A stretch of 8,842 nucleotides of DNA, taken from NCBI GenBank assembly GCA_964432565.1, contig CAYSOA010000064.1, positions 1-8,842 on the forward strand. The letters run 5' to 3'. A model generated the notes under the pieces. The model made no database searches and was not told the origin of the DNA. It saw only the letters and a program-made list of their open reading frames with translations. Origin of the DNA: CAIOHW01 sp964432565 (GTDB lineage: Bacteria; Bdellovibrionota; UBA1018). Shown one piece after another: positions 1-5,667 of this stretch (its first letter is position 1; every line of letters starts with the position of its first letter). The position numbers and the translations under genes are program-made.

Positions 1-86
1 GCCTTCTTCTTCGGGGCGGCCTTCTTCTTCGGAGCTACTTTCTTTTTCTTGGCCGGTTTTGCGGCCTTTTTCTTTTTCTTTGCCAT
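1..86 (-). CDS. Lysine-rich histone-H1-like protein, N-terminus only (runs off left edge)
   Basis: Reading leftwards from an ATG at 86, the 28 complete codons encode almost only Lys, Ala and Pro. It starts MAKKKKKAAKPAKKKK and continues with AP-KKK units. The start is supported by an AGGAG Shine-Dalgarno sequence about 10 bases upstream on the minus strand. Such AK/PK-rich stretches occur in bacterial histone-H1-like DNA-binding proteins and as basic tails on other nucleic-acid-binding proteins, so a role in DNA or RNA binding is plausible but inferred from composition alone. The rest of the protein lies outside the window, so a lysine-rich N-terminal tail on another domain cannot be excluded. 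It lies 99 bases downstream of the TadG-like gene on the same strand, and may have its own promoter in that gap. Confidence 0.7.
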   Translation of the reverse strand, partial: MAKKKKKAAKPAKKKKVAPKKKAAPKKK

Positions 87-124
87 GACTGGGTTTCTCC
101 TGAAATCGTTGAAAATCTGAGACT

Positions 125-154
125 GATTTAGCCGGGTGAAAATCCGAAAAGCAA
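125..154 (-). promoter_or_regulatory. Possible promoter for the lysine-rich gene
   Basis: On the minus strand, TTGCTT (149-154) and TAAATC (125-130) are separated by 18 bases, in an AT-richer stretch just upstream of the lysine-rich gene. Transcription would start near 118 and leave a leader of about 30 bases containing the AGGAG site. The match to the sigma-70 consensus is only moderate. Confidence 0.25.
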
Positions 155-185
155 CTGCGAACTCGAAGCGCACCGTCAGCCGGAG

Positions 186-2195
186 TCAGTGCTCAATCAC
201 CGAACGCAGGTCGTCCAGCTCGGGCACTCCCGATCGAAGTGGGGTGCCGCCATTGAAGAGCGATTGAAACGAGACCAGCTTGACGCTGTAGCCCACTCGG
301 CCATCGCTTCGGTTGGGCGCATGGTTCTCGCCCGAGTACCACGGGCGGAGTGCAGACTCCGGAAGTCGCGGAAACCCCGGAATGCGATTGCTGACGTCGT
401 TACCTTGCACATCGCGCATCGGGTCCATGATGCGAACCACGTTCAGGCCTTCTCCGGCTTCGCCTTGTCCCTGCTGAAGCTTCGAAAAGTAGAGTCGCAG
501 GTTCCGTTTGAGCAGGTTGGCGATTCCGGTCACTCCGCCGGCATCCTCACCCGACAGGCTGGCCTGCAGCATGCCAGCAATCACCGACTGTCCGCCATCT
601 CCCCCTGGGCCGACCGAAAGCGGGGCGTAGAACGAGTAGAAGTTGCCACTTCCGGTTCCGAAGTACTCCTTGAAGCGCTCGGCGGATTGCGGGCCCAGGT
701 CATCGGTCGGAATGATGTATCGCCCATACTCGGCCTGGTTCGGAAGGGCGGTGACCCCTTCGGCCTCGATCAGCTTGTCAGGAGTCAGGGCACCTGGACC
801 GGCGGCACGGAGATAGCCGGCAAGCTGGTTGTAGAGCTGAAAGTCAAAGAGCCCATTGGCATTCGTGGGACTGAACTTCATGGTCGGAAGACCCTGGCCG
901 ATAGGGCCCGCGTAGCCGGCCATGGCAAAGGGGTTGGGCTTTTTATCCGGAATCACAAACTCGGCCGCAGTCGAACTCGTGCTGGTGGGGCCGAGCCGGC
1001 TTCCAAACGGTTTGGCGGCCGCATAGGCCTCGAGAGCCAGATCGCCAAAGGGATTGAAAAGCAGCTTGGGGGTGCCGCGAAGTCGTACGGCGTAATAAAC
1101 AGGAGAGGAGTCCTGTTTTTTGGACACCCCGACCGGCAGGGCTTTGACCGGTACGCCGAAAAGCCGCTGCCGGCAGTCGCCACTTCCTTGACTCTCTTCG
1201 GCGATGAACGTGGCGTAGGTCATGAAAGTCGCTTCGAGCGTTTCGAGACTGAGAAGCCCTTGGTCGCCCTCGGGAAGCAGCTCATCCATTTGAACCGAGT
1301 CGTTGTCGAAAAGCGCCTCTCCCAGAGTGCGATGGGCCGATTTGAACGCCTGAATGGTGCGCTCGTGCAGCATGGGGGTGTTCGAGCTTTCGAGGGGAGT
1401 GATGGCATCCATCGTCAGGCGACGACGTGGAGCCTGATTGACGAATTCGGCCAGGGTCTGAATGCGCTGATTCAGGAGCAGATTTCTCGGAACAAGCCCC
1501 AGCCCTCGGGTGATCGCGGGAAGCGTGCTGAGAGCGAGGCGGGTTTCGTCATCATTGTAGAGCGAGTCCAGCAGACCGCCCGATCCCTCGGGGTCGGTAT
1601 TGTAGAGCCAAAGGTAAAGGGCAAGGATATTGGCTGCCGACAGGCTACTGCAGTTTCGTTTTCGAATTTCTTCGAGTTTGTAAAGGCTCTCCTTCAGAGC
1701 CTGACCGATCGCATCGAGAAAGCTGGGGCTGTTTTGAATCGTGACGGGTTGCAGATCGTAGATGCGACAGGGGTTGTCGTTGTCCTTGAAGATCAGGCAA
1801 ACTGCCGGAACGCCGAGATCCTGAAAAGTTCTTGTTCCCCTCTTGAATGCCCCGAACTGCTTGGTGCCGCCTCCGCCCGGAGGGTCGGGCCGATAGAAGT
1901 TGCCGTACACGTAGTAGCGAAACAGAAAGCGCTTGTACTGGCGCCTCATTTCGTAATTGAGGATGCCGATTTTTTCGAGCTGCCGGGCCTGGGTGGCGGC
2001 ACCGGCGTAGGCGGCCATGTCGGCAGCGTTCTGCAGGTTGATCTTCGCGTGCACGAGCATGCCGGTATTGACCACGAAGGCGAAGAACAGAAAAAAGGTC
2101 GTGGCCATGAGAGTGGCTGCGACGATGCTGATCTGGCCACTGATCTGGCCACTGATTTGGCTGCGGATCGCCTTGTGTGAAGCTGCACCCCTCAT
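186..2195 (-). CDS. TadG-like (TadE/G family) membrane-anchored protein
   Basis: Encodes about 669 residues. After a short basic N-terminus comes one hydrophobic segment (about residues 22-46, rich in A, T, F and V), then KINLQNAADMAAYAGAATQA (51-70). This is the signature of the TadG-like N-terminal domain found in Flp/Tad pilus assembly proteins: one transmembrane helix followed by a long exported region. The remaining 550 or so residues have no domain I can name. They end in a VKLVSF-type segment, reminiscent of TadG-like proteins of Bdellovibrio relatives (from memory). No other tad gene (pilin, TadA ATPase, CpaC secretin) is in the window, so a role in pilus assembly is unproven. The ATG at 2195 was chosen because synonymous-site GC falls upstream of it, but it has only a weak ribosome site (AAAGAA). 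The frame stays open beyond 2195, and an in-frame ATG at 2357 would add 54 residues. Confidence 0.75.
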   Translation of the reverse strand: MRGAASHKAIRSQISGQISGQISIVAATLMATTFFLFFAFVVNTGMLVHAKINLQNAADMAAYAGAATQARQLEKIGILNYEMRRQYKRFLFRYYVYGNFYRPDPPGGGGTKQFGAFKRGTRTFQDLGVPAVCLIFKDNDNPCRIYDLQPVTIQNSPSFLDAIGQALKESLYKLEEIRKRNCSSLSAANILALYLWLYNTDPEGSGGLLDSLYNDDETRLALSTLPAITRGLGLVPRNLLLNQRIQTLAEFVNQAPRRRLTMDAITPLESSNTPMLHERTIQAFKSAHRTLGEALFDNDSVQMDELLPEGDQGLLSLETLEATFMTYATFIAEESQGSGDCRQRLFGVPVKALPVGVSKKQDSSPVYYAVRLRGTPKLLFNPFGDLALEAYAAAKPFGSRLGPTSTSSTAAEFVIPDKKPNPFAMAGYAGPIGQGLPTMKFSPTNANGLFDFQLYNQLAGYLRAAGPGALTPDKLIEAEGVTALPNQAEYGRYIIPTDDLGPQSAERFKEYFGTGSGNFYSFYAPLSVGPGGDGGQSVIAGMLQASLSGEDAGGVTGIANLLKRNLRLYFSKLQQGQGEAGEGLNVVRIMDPMRDVQGNDVSNRIPGFPRLPESALRPWYSGENHAPNRSDGRVGYSVKLVSFQSLFNGGTPLRSGVPELDDLRSVIEH
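2128..2163. repeat. 12-base tandem repeat, about three copies, inside the TadG-like gene
   Basis: CTGATCTGGCCA occurs twice in exact tandem (2128-2139 and 2140-2151), followed by a diverged third copy (2152-2163). On the minus strand the repeat encodes the serial Ile-Ser-Gly-Gln motif just before the transmembrane helix. The unit is a multiple of three, so copy-number changes would keep the frame. Confidence 0.85.
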
Positions 2196-2340
2196 GCGTT
2201 CTTTGAGTGTCGCAGCGCGATGAGGGGCTGTCCACCTGTCCAAAGGCTTTACAGTGGCGGCACCGTGCTTCAAGAAGCTCTGGATCTGGCCGGTTCGGAT
2301 TTTCTGCAAGATTTCAATGAGATCAGGGGTTGTGTCCTGC

Positions 2341-2369
2341 TTGACGCATGGTGGCATCCCTCCTGCACT
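2341..2369 (+). promoter_or_regulatory. Weak candidate promoter for the exported-protein gene
   Basis: TTGACG (2341-2346) matches five of six bases of the -35 consensus. At a 17-base spacing lies TGCACT (2364-2369), a poor -10. A start near 2376 would fall inside or after the proposed Shine-Dalgarno AAGGG (2370-2374), which argues against this promoter unless translation is nearly leaderless. The space between the divergent genes (2196-2379) must hold promoters for both, and I see no strong one. Confidence 0.2.
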
Positions 2370-2379
2370 AAGGGCCTGC

Positions 2380-2967
2380 GTGGAACGTTTACTGTGGAAA
2401 TCCCCCAATCCCTCATCCCCCCGGCACCGATGGCTTCCCCTGGTCATCGGTGCCACCCTTCTCAGCGGTGCGGTCGCGCGCGCCGCCGTTCCGCTTTTGC
2501 CCGACTCGATTTGTGTGAACTGCACCGTGCCCCAGGTGACCGCCGTCGAGGCCATGGGACTGGACTCTCAGTTTTTGGGCCTCGGCAAGGCCTTCGGCAG
2601 CATTCAGCCGGGCGGAGGGATTGCCCCAGCTCGAGCCGCCTTCGAGCTTCCTTCGCTGATGAGCCTTTCGGGCGGGGCGACCCCCCCGGCCACCCCTTCC
2701 TGGACAGATCGGGTCAGTGCCGGCTTTCTTCCTGCCGACTTCAGTTTTGCTCCCAAGCCTCTGGTCGACCCTCAATCGGTCGTCTGGAACTGGGGAGACC
2801 TCGCGGGACCCTTTGGGTCTTACAACCCTCAAGCGGCCCTGTATTCGTTGTGGAAGTCGCCCAGCTCCCCGTGGTTCGGGGCCGCTCAATTTTGGAGCGG
2901 GGGAGGTCTGCCCGCCCCGGATTTAACGGATTTGCCGCCCTTCGTGACGGCGTCCCCCGCGCGGTAG
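2380..2967 (+). CDS. Exported protein of unknown function, Pro/Gly/Trp-rich, with CVNC motif
   Basis: A GTG start at 2380 has AAGGG five bases upstream and gives 195 residues. It begins with a clear signal peptide: a basic region (RHR, 16-18), a hydrophobic core (WLPLVIGATLLSGAV, 18-32) and an A-R-A cleavage site around residue 35. The mature part is about 160 residues, rich in Pro, Gly, Ser and Trp. It has a Cys pair, CVNC (45-48), near its start and no transmembrane helix. I do not recognise a family. Upstream ATGs in the same frame (from 2254) are less likely, because the added residues look non-coding and would bury the signal peptide. The gene is divergent from the TadG-like gene. Export to the periplasm or outside is well supported; function is unknown. 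The CVNC pair could form a disulfide or bind metal or haem, but a haem site would need CxxCH, which is absent. Confidence 0.65.
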   Translation: MERLLWKSPNPSSPRHRWLPLVIGATLLSGAVARAAVPLLPDSICVNCTVPQVTAVEAMGLDSQFLGLGKAFGSIQPGGGIAPARAAFELPSLMSLSGGATPPATPSWTDRVSAGFLPADFSFAPKPLVDPQSVVWNWGDLAGPFGSYNPQAALYSLWKSPSSPWFGAAQFWSGGGLPAPDLTDLPPFVTASPAR

Positions 2968-2986
2968 CGAGCGATTTTTAAAAGTT

Positions 2987-3213
2987 CCGTCCGGAAACCC
3001 CGGACGGCGTCTCGCGAATGGCGATCCCCCTCCCATTTGCGAATCTCTCTCCCTCTCTCCCCCCGAGGCCTGGTGCGAACGACTCGCGTCAGGCCTCCTT
3101 GAATTGAGGCTGGCATTCTCGGTGCAACTCCAAAGAAAGTCCGCAGGATGCGGGCTGACTCCTCTCTCCTCCGTCAGATCCGCCGGTCGGTGCCCCCGAT
3201 CGGCGGGTTTTTT
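2987..3213 (+). ncRNA. Candidate structured RNA (small RNA, 3' UTR or lipA leader) ending in a terminator
   Basis: No open frame of interest is present, but inverted repeats follow one another on the plus strand. Stems are 2987-2994/3000-3007 (8 pairs), 3013-3021/3033-3041 (9 pairs, one G-U, C-rich loop), 3065-3072/3090-3097 (8 pairs, with an inner GCGA/TCGC stem), 3139-3144/3150-3155 (6 pairs, one G-U), and 3155-3159/3173-3177 (5 pairs, loop TCCTCTCTCCTCC). The last stem is the terminator at 3180-3213. Two pyrimidine tracts (3043-3064 and 3160-3172) are C/U-rich and contain anti-Shine-Dalgarno-like CCUCC. No promoter for a separate RNA is evident, so a 3' UTR of the preceding gene is an equal alternative. 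I do not recognise a known RNA family. The stems are seen directly; that they form one RNA is inference. Confidence 0.4.
3180..3213 (+). terminator. Rho-independent terminator upstream of lipA
   Basis: An 11-pair GC-rich stem (3180-3190 with 3196-3206, one G-U pair) has a five-base loop TGCCC and is followed by G and six T (3208-3213). This is a textbook intrinsic terminator. It ends transcription from the exported-protein gene or a small RNA, and separates it from lipA, whose ATG is 42 bases further on. It could instead act as an attenuator if the lipA transcript begins upstream. Confidence 0.85.
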
Positions 3214-3214
3214 G

Positions 3215-3244
3215 TTTGCGGGGGGTGGGGGGGCGCACTATAAC
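3215..3244 (+). promoter_or_regulatory. Probable lipA promoter with G-rich spacer
   Basis: TATAAC at 3239-3244 is a good -10 element, 11 bases before the lipA ATG. The -35 is unclear: TTTGCG (3215-3220, spacing 18) and TTGTTT (3212-3217, spacing 21) are both imperfect. The spacer consists largely of six G, one T and seven G. Transcription would begin around 3250, leaving almost no leader, which fits the absence of a Shine-Dalgarno site before lipA. Confidence 0.45.
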
Positions 3245-3255
3245 GGCGCCACTCC

Positions 3256-4284
3256 ATGACTTTCTTGAAGGAACTGCCCGTCATCGTAGAAGAAGCGCTC
3301 GGCCCGGCGCGTCCCTTGTCGCCCTCCCAGGCGGCCAAGATTCTTCAGTCGCGCAAACCCGAGTGGCTCAAGATTCGTCCGCCGGGCGGCGAGGCTTACA
3401 CCGAGATCAAGCAGATGCTTCGGGAGCGCAAGCTCCACACGGTTTGCGAAGAGGCCCATTGCCCGAACGTGTCCGAATGCTGGGCGAGCGGCACGGCGAC
3501 CTTCATGCTGGGCGGAGACACCTGTACGCGTGCCTGCCGTTTTTGCGCGATCAAGACCGCGCGCCGCCCTCCGCCTCTGGATCCCAACGAGCCCGCGATG
3601 ATCGCCGAGAGTATTGCCTCGCTGCGCCTGCAGTATGTGGTGCTGACCTCGGTCGACCGCGATGACCTGCCGGACGGTGGGGCGGGGCATTTTGCCGAGA
3701 CCATTCGTGAGATCAAGCGGCGCGACCCCAAAGTGATCATCGAGGCGCTGGTTCCCGATTTTCGGGGCGATACCGAAGCCGTGAAGACGATTGTCGACTC
3801 GGGCCTGGATGTTTACGCGCACAATATCGAGACGGTAAGGCGGCTTCAGTACCGCGTGCGTGATCCGCGCGCAGGCTACGAGCAGTCCCTGGCCACGCTG
3901 CGCTTTGCCAAGCAGTGGTCGATCGAATCGGGTCGCTCGAAGCTGTACACCAAGAGCGCGATCATGTTGGGACTGGGCGAAAGCGAGGCCGAGCTCGATC
4001 AGGCCTACGACGATCTGATCGCGGATGAAATTGACGTGCTGACGCTGGGCCAGTACCTGCGCCCATCGCTGCAGCATCTGCCGGTTGAGAAGTACTATTC
4101 GCCGGAGGAGTTTGATCAGTTGGGCGAGCTGGCCCGAAAAAAAGGGTTTTTGTATGTGGCCGCAGGACCGATGGTTCGGTCGAGTTACAAGGCGGCCGAG
4201 TTTTTCATGAAGGGCGTGGTCGAGCGCGACCGCAAGATCAGTAGTCACAAGAAGGCCGGCCCAGAAGCCGGCGCATCGAGCTAA
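3256..4284 (+). CDS. lipA: Lipoyl synthase (radical SAM)
   Basis: LipA inserts two sulfur atoms at C6 and C8 of octanoyl groups bound to lipoyl domains, using S-adenosylmethionine and two iron-sulfur clusters; it is cytoplasmic. The 342 residues show both cluster sites. The auxiliary cluster motif CX4CX5C is C64, C69 and C75, in HTVCEEAHCPNVSECW. The radical SAM CX3CX2C is C90, C94 and C97, in CTRACRFC. The conserved RSSY near the C-terminus is at 308-311; in this family its Ser ligates the auxiliary cluster. The N-terminal RKPEWLK block is also typical. Length is normal, with a slightly long N-terminus and a short basic/Ala tail. The ATG at 3256 lacks a Shine-Dalgarno sequence, but no better start exists before the conserved region. 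It is the first gene of the lipA-E2-lpd-lipB cluster. Confidence 0.97.
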   Translation: MTFLKELPVIVEEALGPARPLSPSQAAKILQSRKPEWLKIRPPGGEAYTEIKQMLRERKLHTVCEEAHCPNVSECWASGTATFMLGGDTCTRACRFCAIKTARRPPPLDPNEPAMIAESIASLRLQYVVLTSVDRDDLPDGGAGHFAETIREIKRRDPKVIIEALVPDFRGDTEAVKTIVDSGLDVYAHNIETVRRLQYRVRDPRAGYEQSLATLRFAKQWSIESGRSKLYTKSAIMLGLGESEAELDQAYDDLIADEIDVLTLGQYLRPSLQHLPVEKYYSPEEFDQLGELARKKGFLYVAAGPMVRSSYKAAEFFMKGVVERDRKISSHKKAGPEAGASS

Positions 4285-4293
4285 GGAGACGAC

Positions 4294-5637
4294 ATGGAAT
4301 TCAAGCTTCCGGAATTGGGTGAAGGCGTCCACGAAGGCGAACTCGTCAGTTGGAAGGTCAAGCCGGGTGATCTCGTGAAGGACGACCAGATCCTGTGCGA
4401 AATCATGACCGACAAGGCCACGATCGAAATTCCTTCTCCCTTTCATGGCGTCTGCAAGGAAATCCGCGCGAAGGAAGGCGAGACCGTGCATGTCGGCCAG
4501 GTGCTGATCACGTTCGAAGACGGCAAGAAGGCCGGCGCGAGCGCTCCCGCAGCAACGGCTGCTGCGCCTGCTCCCGCGGCCCATGCCGCGGCAGCATCAA
4601 TGCAGGCCTCGGCCTCTGCGCCTGCAGCGGTGCAGGCGAAGCCTGCCGCCGCCCCAGCTCCTGCGGCCGCCAACCTGATCACCGGCGGACTTTCGCCGGA
4701 ATCCCGCGTTCTCGCTGCTCCCGCCACGCGCCGCATGGCTCGTGAGCAGGGTGTGGACCTCTCTTCCGTTCCGGCCTCCGGCCCGCACGGTCGTGTGATG
4801 CGCGAAGATGTCGAGAATTTCCTCAAGGGCGGAGCCTCGATGGCGCACGGGGCCGGTGCCGTCGCCGCTGCAGCTCCGCAGCTTGCGAAGACTTTGCCAT
4901 TCCGTGCTCCCGTCCTGGGCGCGCAGACCGAAGAGCGCATCGCCTTCAAGGGACTCCGTAAGAAAATTTCAGAAAAAATGCGCCAGTCGAAGGACAAGGC
5001 CGCCCACTTTACCTACGTCGAAGAAGCCGATGCGACCGCTCTCGTGCAGCTTCGCGCTTCGGCCAAGGATCTGGGCGCTCAGTACGGCATCAAGGTGACG
5101 TTCCTGCCGTTCGTGATGAAGGCGATGGTCGCGGCTCTGCGCAAGTACCCGATCCTCAACTCTACGCTCGATGAAACGACGAACGAAATCGTTCTCAAGC
5201 ACTACTACAACATCGGCCTGTCCATTCAGACGGACGACGGCCTGACGGCTCCGTGCGTGAAGGATGTCGCCAACAAGTCGGTGCTCCAGCTCGCGAAGGA
5301 AATCCAGGACATCGTGGATCGCGCTCGCGCGAAGAAGCTGACGGCGGAAGACTTCGCCGGAAGCACGATCACGCTGACGAACGCCGGCTCGATTGGCGGC
5401 CTGTTCGCAACTCCCGTGATCAACTTCCCGGAAGTGGCGATCCTCGGATTCAACAAGATCTTCCGCAAGCCGGTCGTCAAGACCGTGGGCGGCAAGGAAG
5501 AGATCGTCATCCGCGACTGGACCTACTTCTCGATCTCGCTCGACCACCGCATCGTCGACGGTGCGATCGCGGCCGAGTTCATGAAGACGTTCATCCAGTA
5601 CATCGAGAACCCGAGCCTGCTCGTTCTCGAAGGCTGA
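4294..5637 (+). CDS. pdhC: Dihydrolipoamide acyltransferase (E2) of a 2-oxoacid dehydrogenase complex, probably pyruvate dehydrogenase
   Basis: E2 forms the core of the complex and moves the acyl group from E1 through its lipoyl arm to CoA. Domains over 447 residues are: one lipoyl domain (1-77), with the lipoylated lysine K41 in MTDKAT; an Ala/Pro-rich flexible linker (about 80-130); the peripheral-subunit-binding domain (about 134-177, with ATRRMAREQGVDL and GPHGRVMREDV); a second Ala-rich linker; and the catalytic domain (about 210-447), with H418 and D422 in SLDHRIVDGA. The block TNAGSIGGLFATPVINFPE is typical of pyruvate and branched-chain E2 rather than succinyltransferases. Acetyl transfer is therefore favoured, but a branched-chain enzyme is possible because no E1 is nearby. 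The start is fixed by AAGGAG overlapping the lipA stop codon, five bases before the ATG. The 9-base gap suggests cotranscription with lipA, whose product modifies K41. Confidence 0.93.
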   Translation: MEFKLPELGEGVHEGELVSWKVKPGDLVKDDQILCEIMTDKATIEIPSPFHGVCKEIRAKEGETVHVGQVLITFEDGKKAGASAPAATAAAPAPAAHAAAASMQASASAPAAVQAKPAAAPAPAAANLITGGLSPESRVLAAPATRRMAREQGVDLSSVPASGPHGRVMREDVENFLKGGASMAHGAGAVAAAAPQLAKTLPFRAPVLGAQTEERIAFKGLRKKISEKMRQSKDKAAHFTYVEEADATALVQLRASAKDLGAQYGIKVTFLPFVMKAMVAALRKYPILNSTLDETTNEIVLKHYYNIGLSIQTDDGLTAPCVKDVANKSVLQLAKEIQDIVDRARAKKLTAEDFAGSTITLTNAGSIGGLFATPVINFPEVAILGFNKIFRKPVVKTVGGKEEIVIRDWTYFSISLDHRIVDGAIAAEFMKTFIQYIENPSLLVLEG

Positions 5638-5667
5638 TCGGCAACCGACATCGAAAGGAACTCAGCA

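Noticed and set aside
189..2180. Plus-strand open frame of 663 codons
   Set aside because: It is the exact antisense of the TadG-like gene. The minus-strand frame has the membrane anchor, the family motif and high third-position GC; the plus frame has no recognisable domain and arises from the codon bias.
2220..2981. Plus-strand frame of 253 codons overlapping the exported-protein gene
   Set aside because: Arg-rich out-of-frame reading. The neighbouring frame has a signal peptide and proper third-position GC.
2987..3007. First hairpin after the exported-protein gene as a terminator
   Set aside because: The 8-pair stem is perfect but is not followed by T residues on the plus strand, and no minus-strand gene ends here. 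It is kept only as part of the structured RNA candidate.
3121..3160. Resemblance of AAAGAAAGTCCG to the RNase P RNA motif GAGGAAAGUCC
   Set aside because: Only a short match. The region is far too small and lacks the other conserved RNase P elements.
3060..3213. A known riboswitch (SAM, cobalamin, fluoride or c-di-GMP) before lipA
   Set aside because: I looked for the conserved cores I know and found none. The stems do not match those folds.
3238..4584. Minus-strand open frame of 448 codons
   Set aside because: Antisense to lipA and the start of the E2 gene; no motif, and the codon pattern is that of a shadow.
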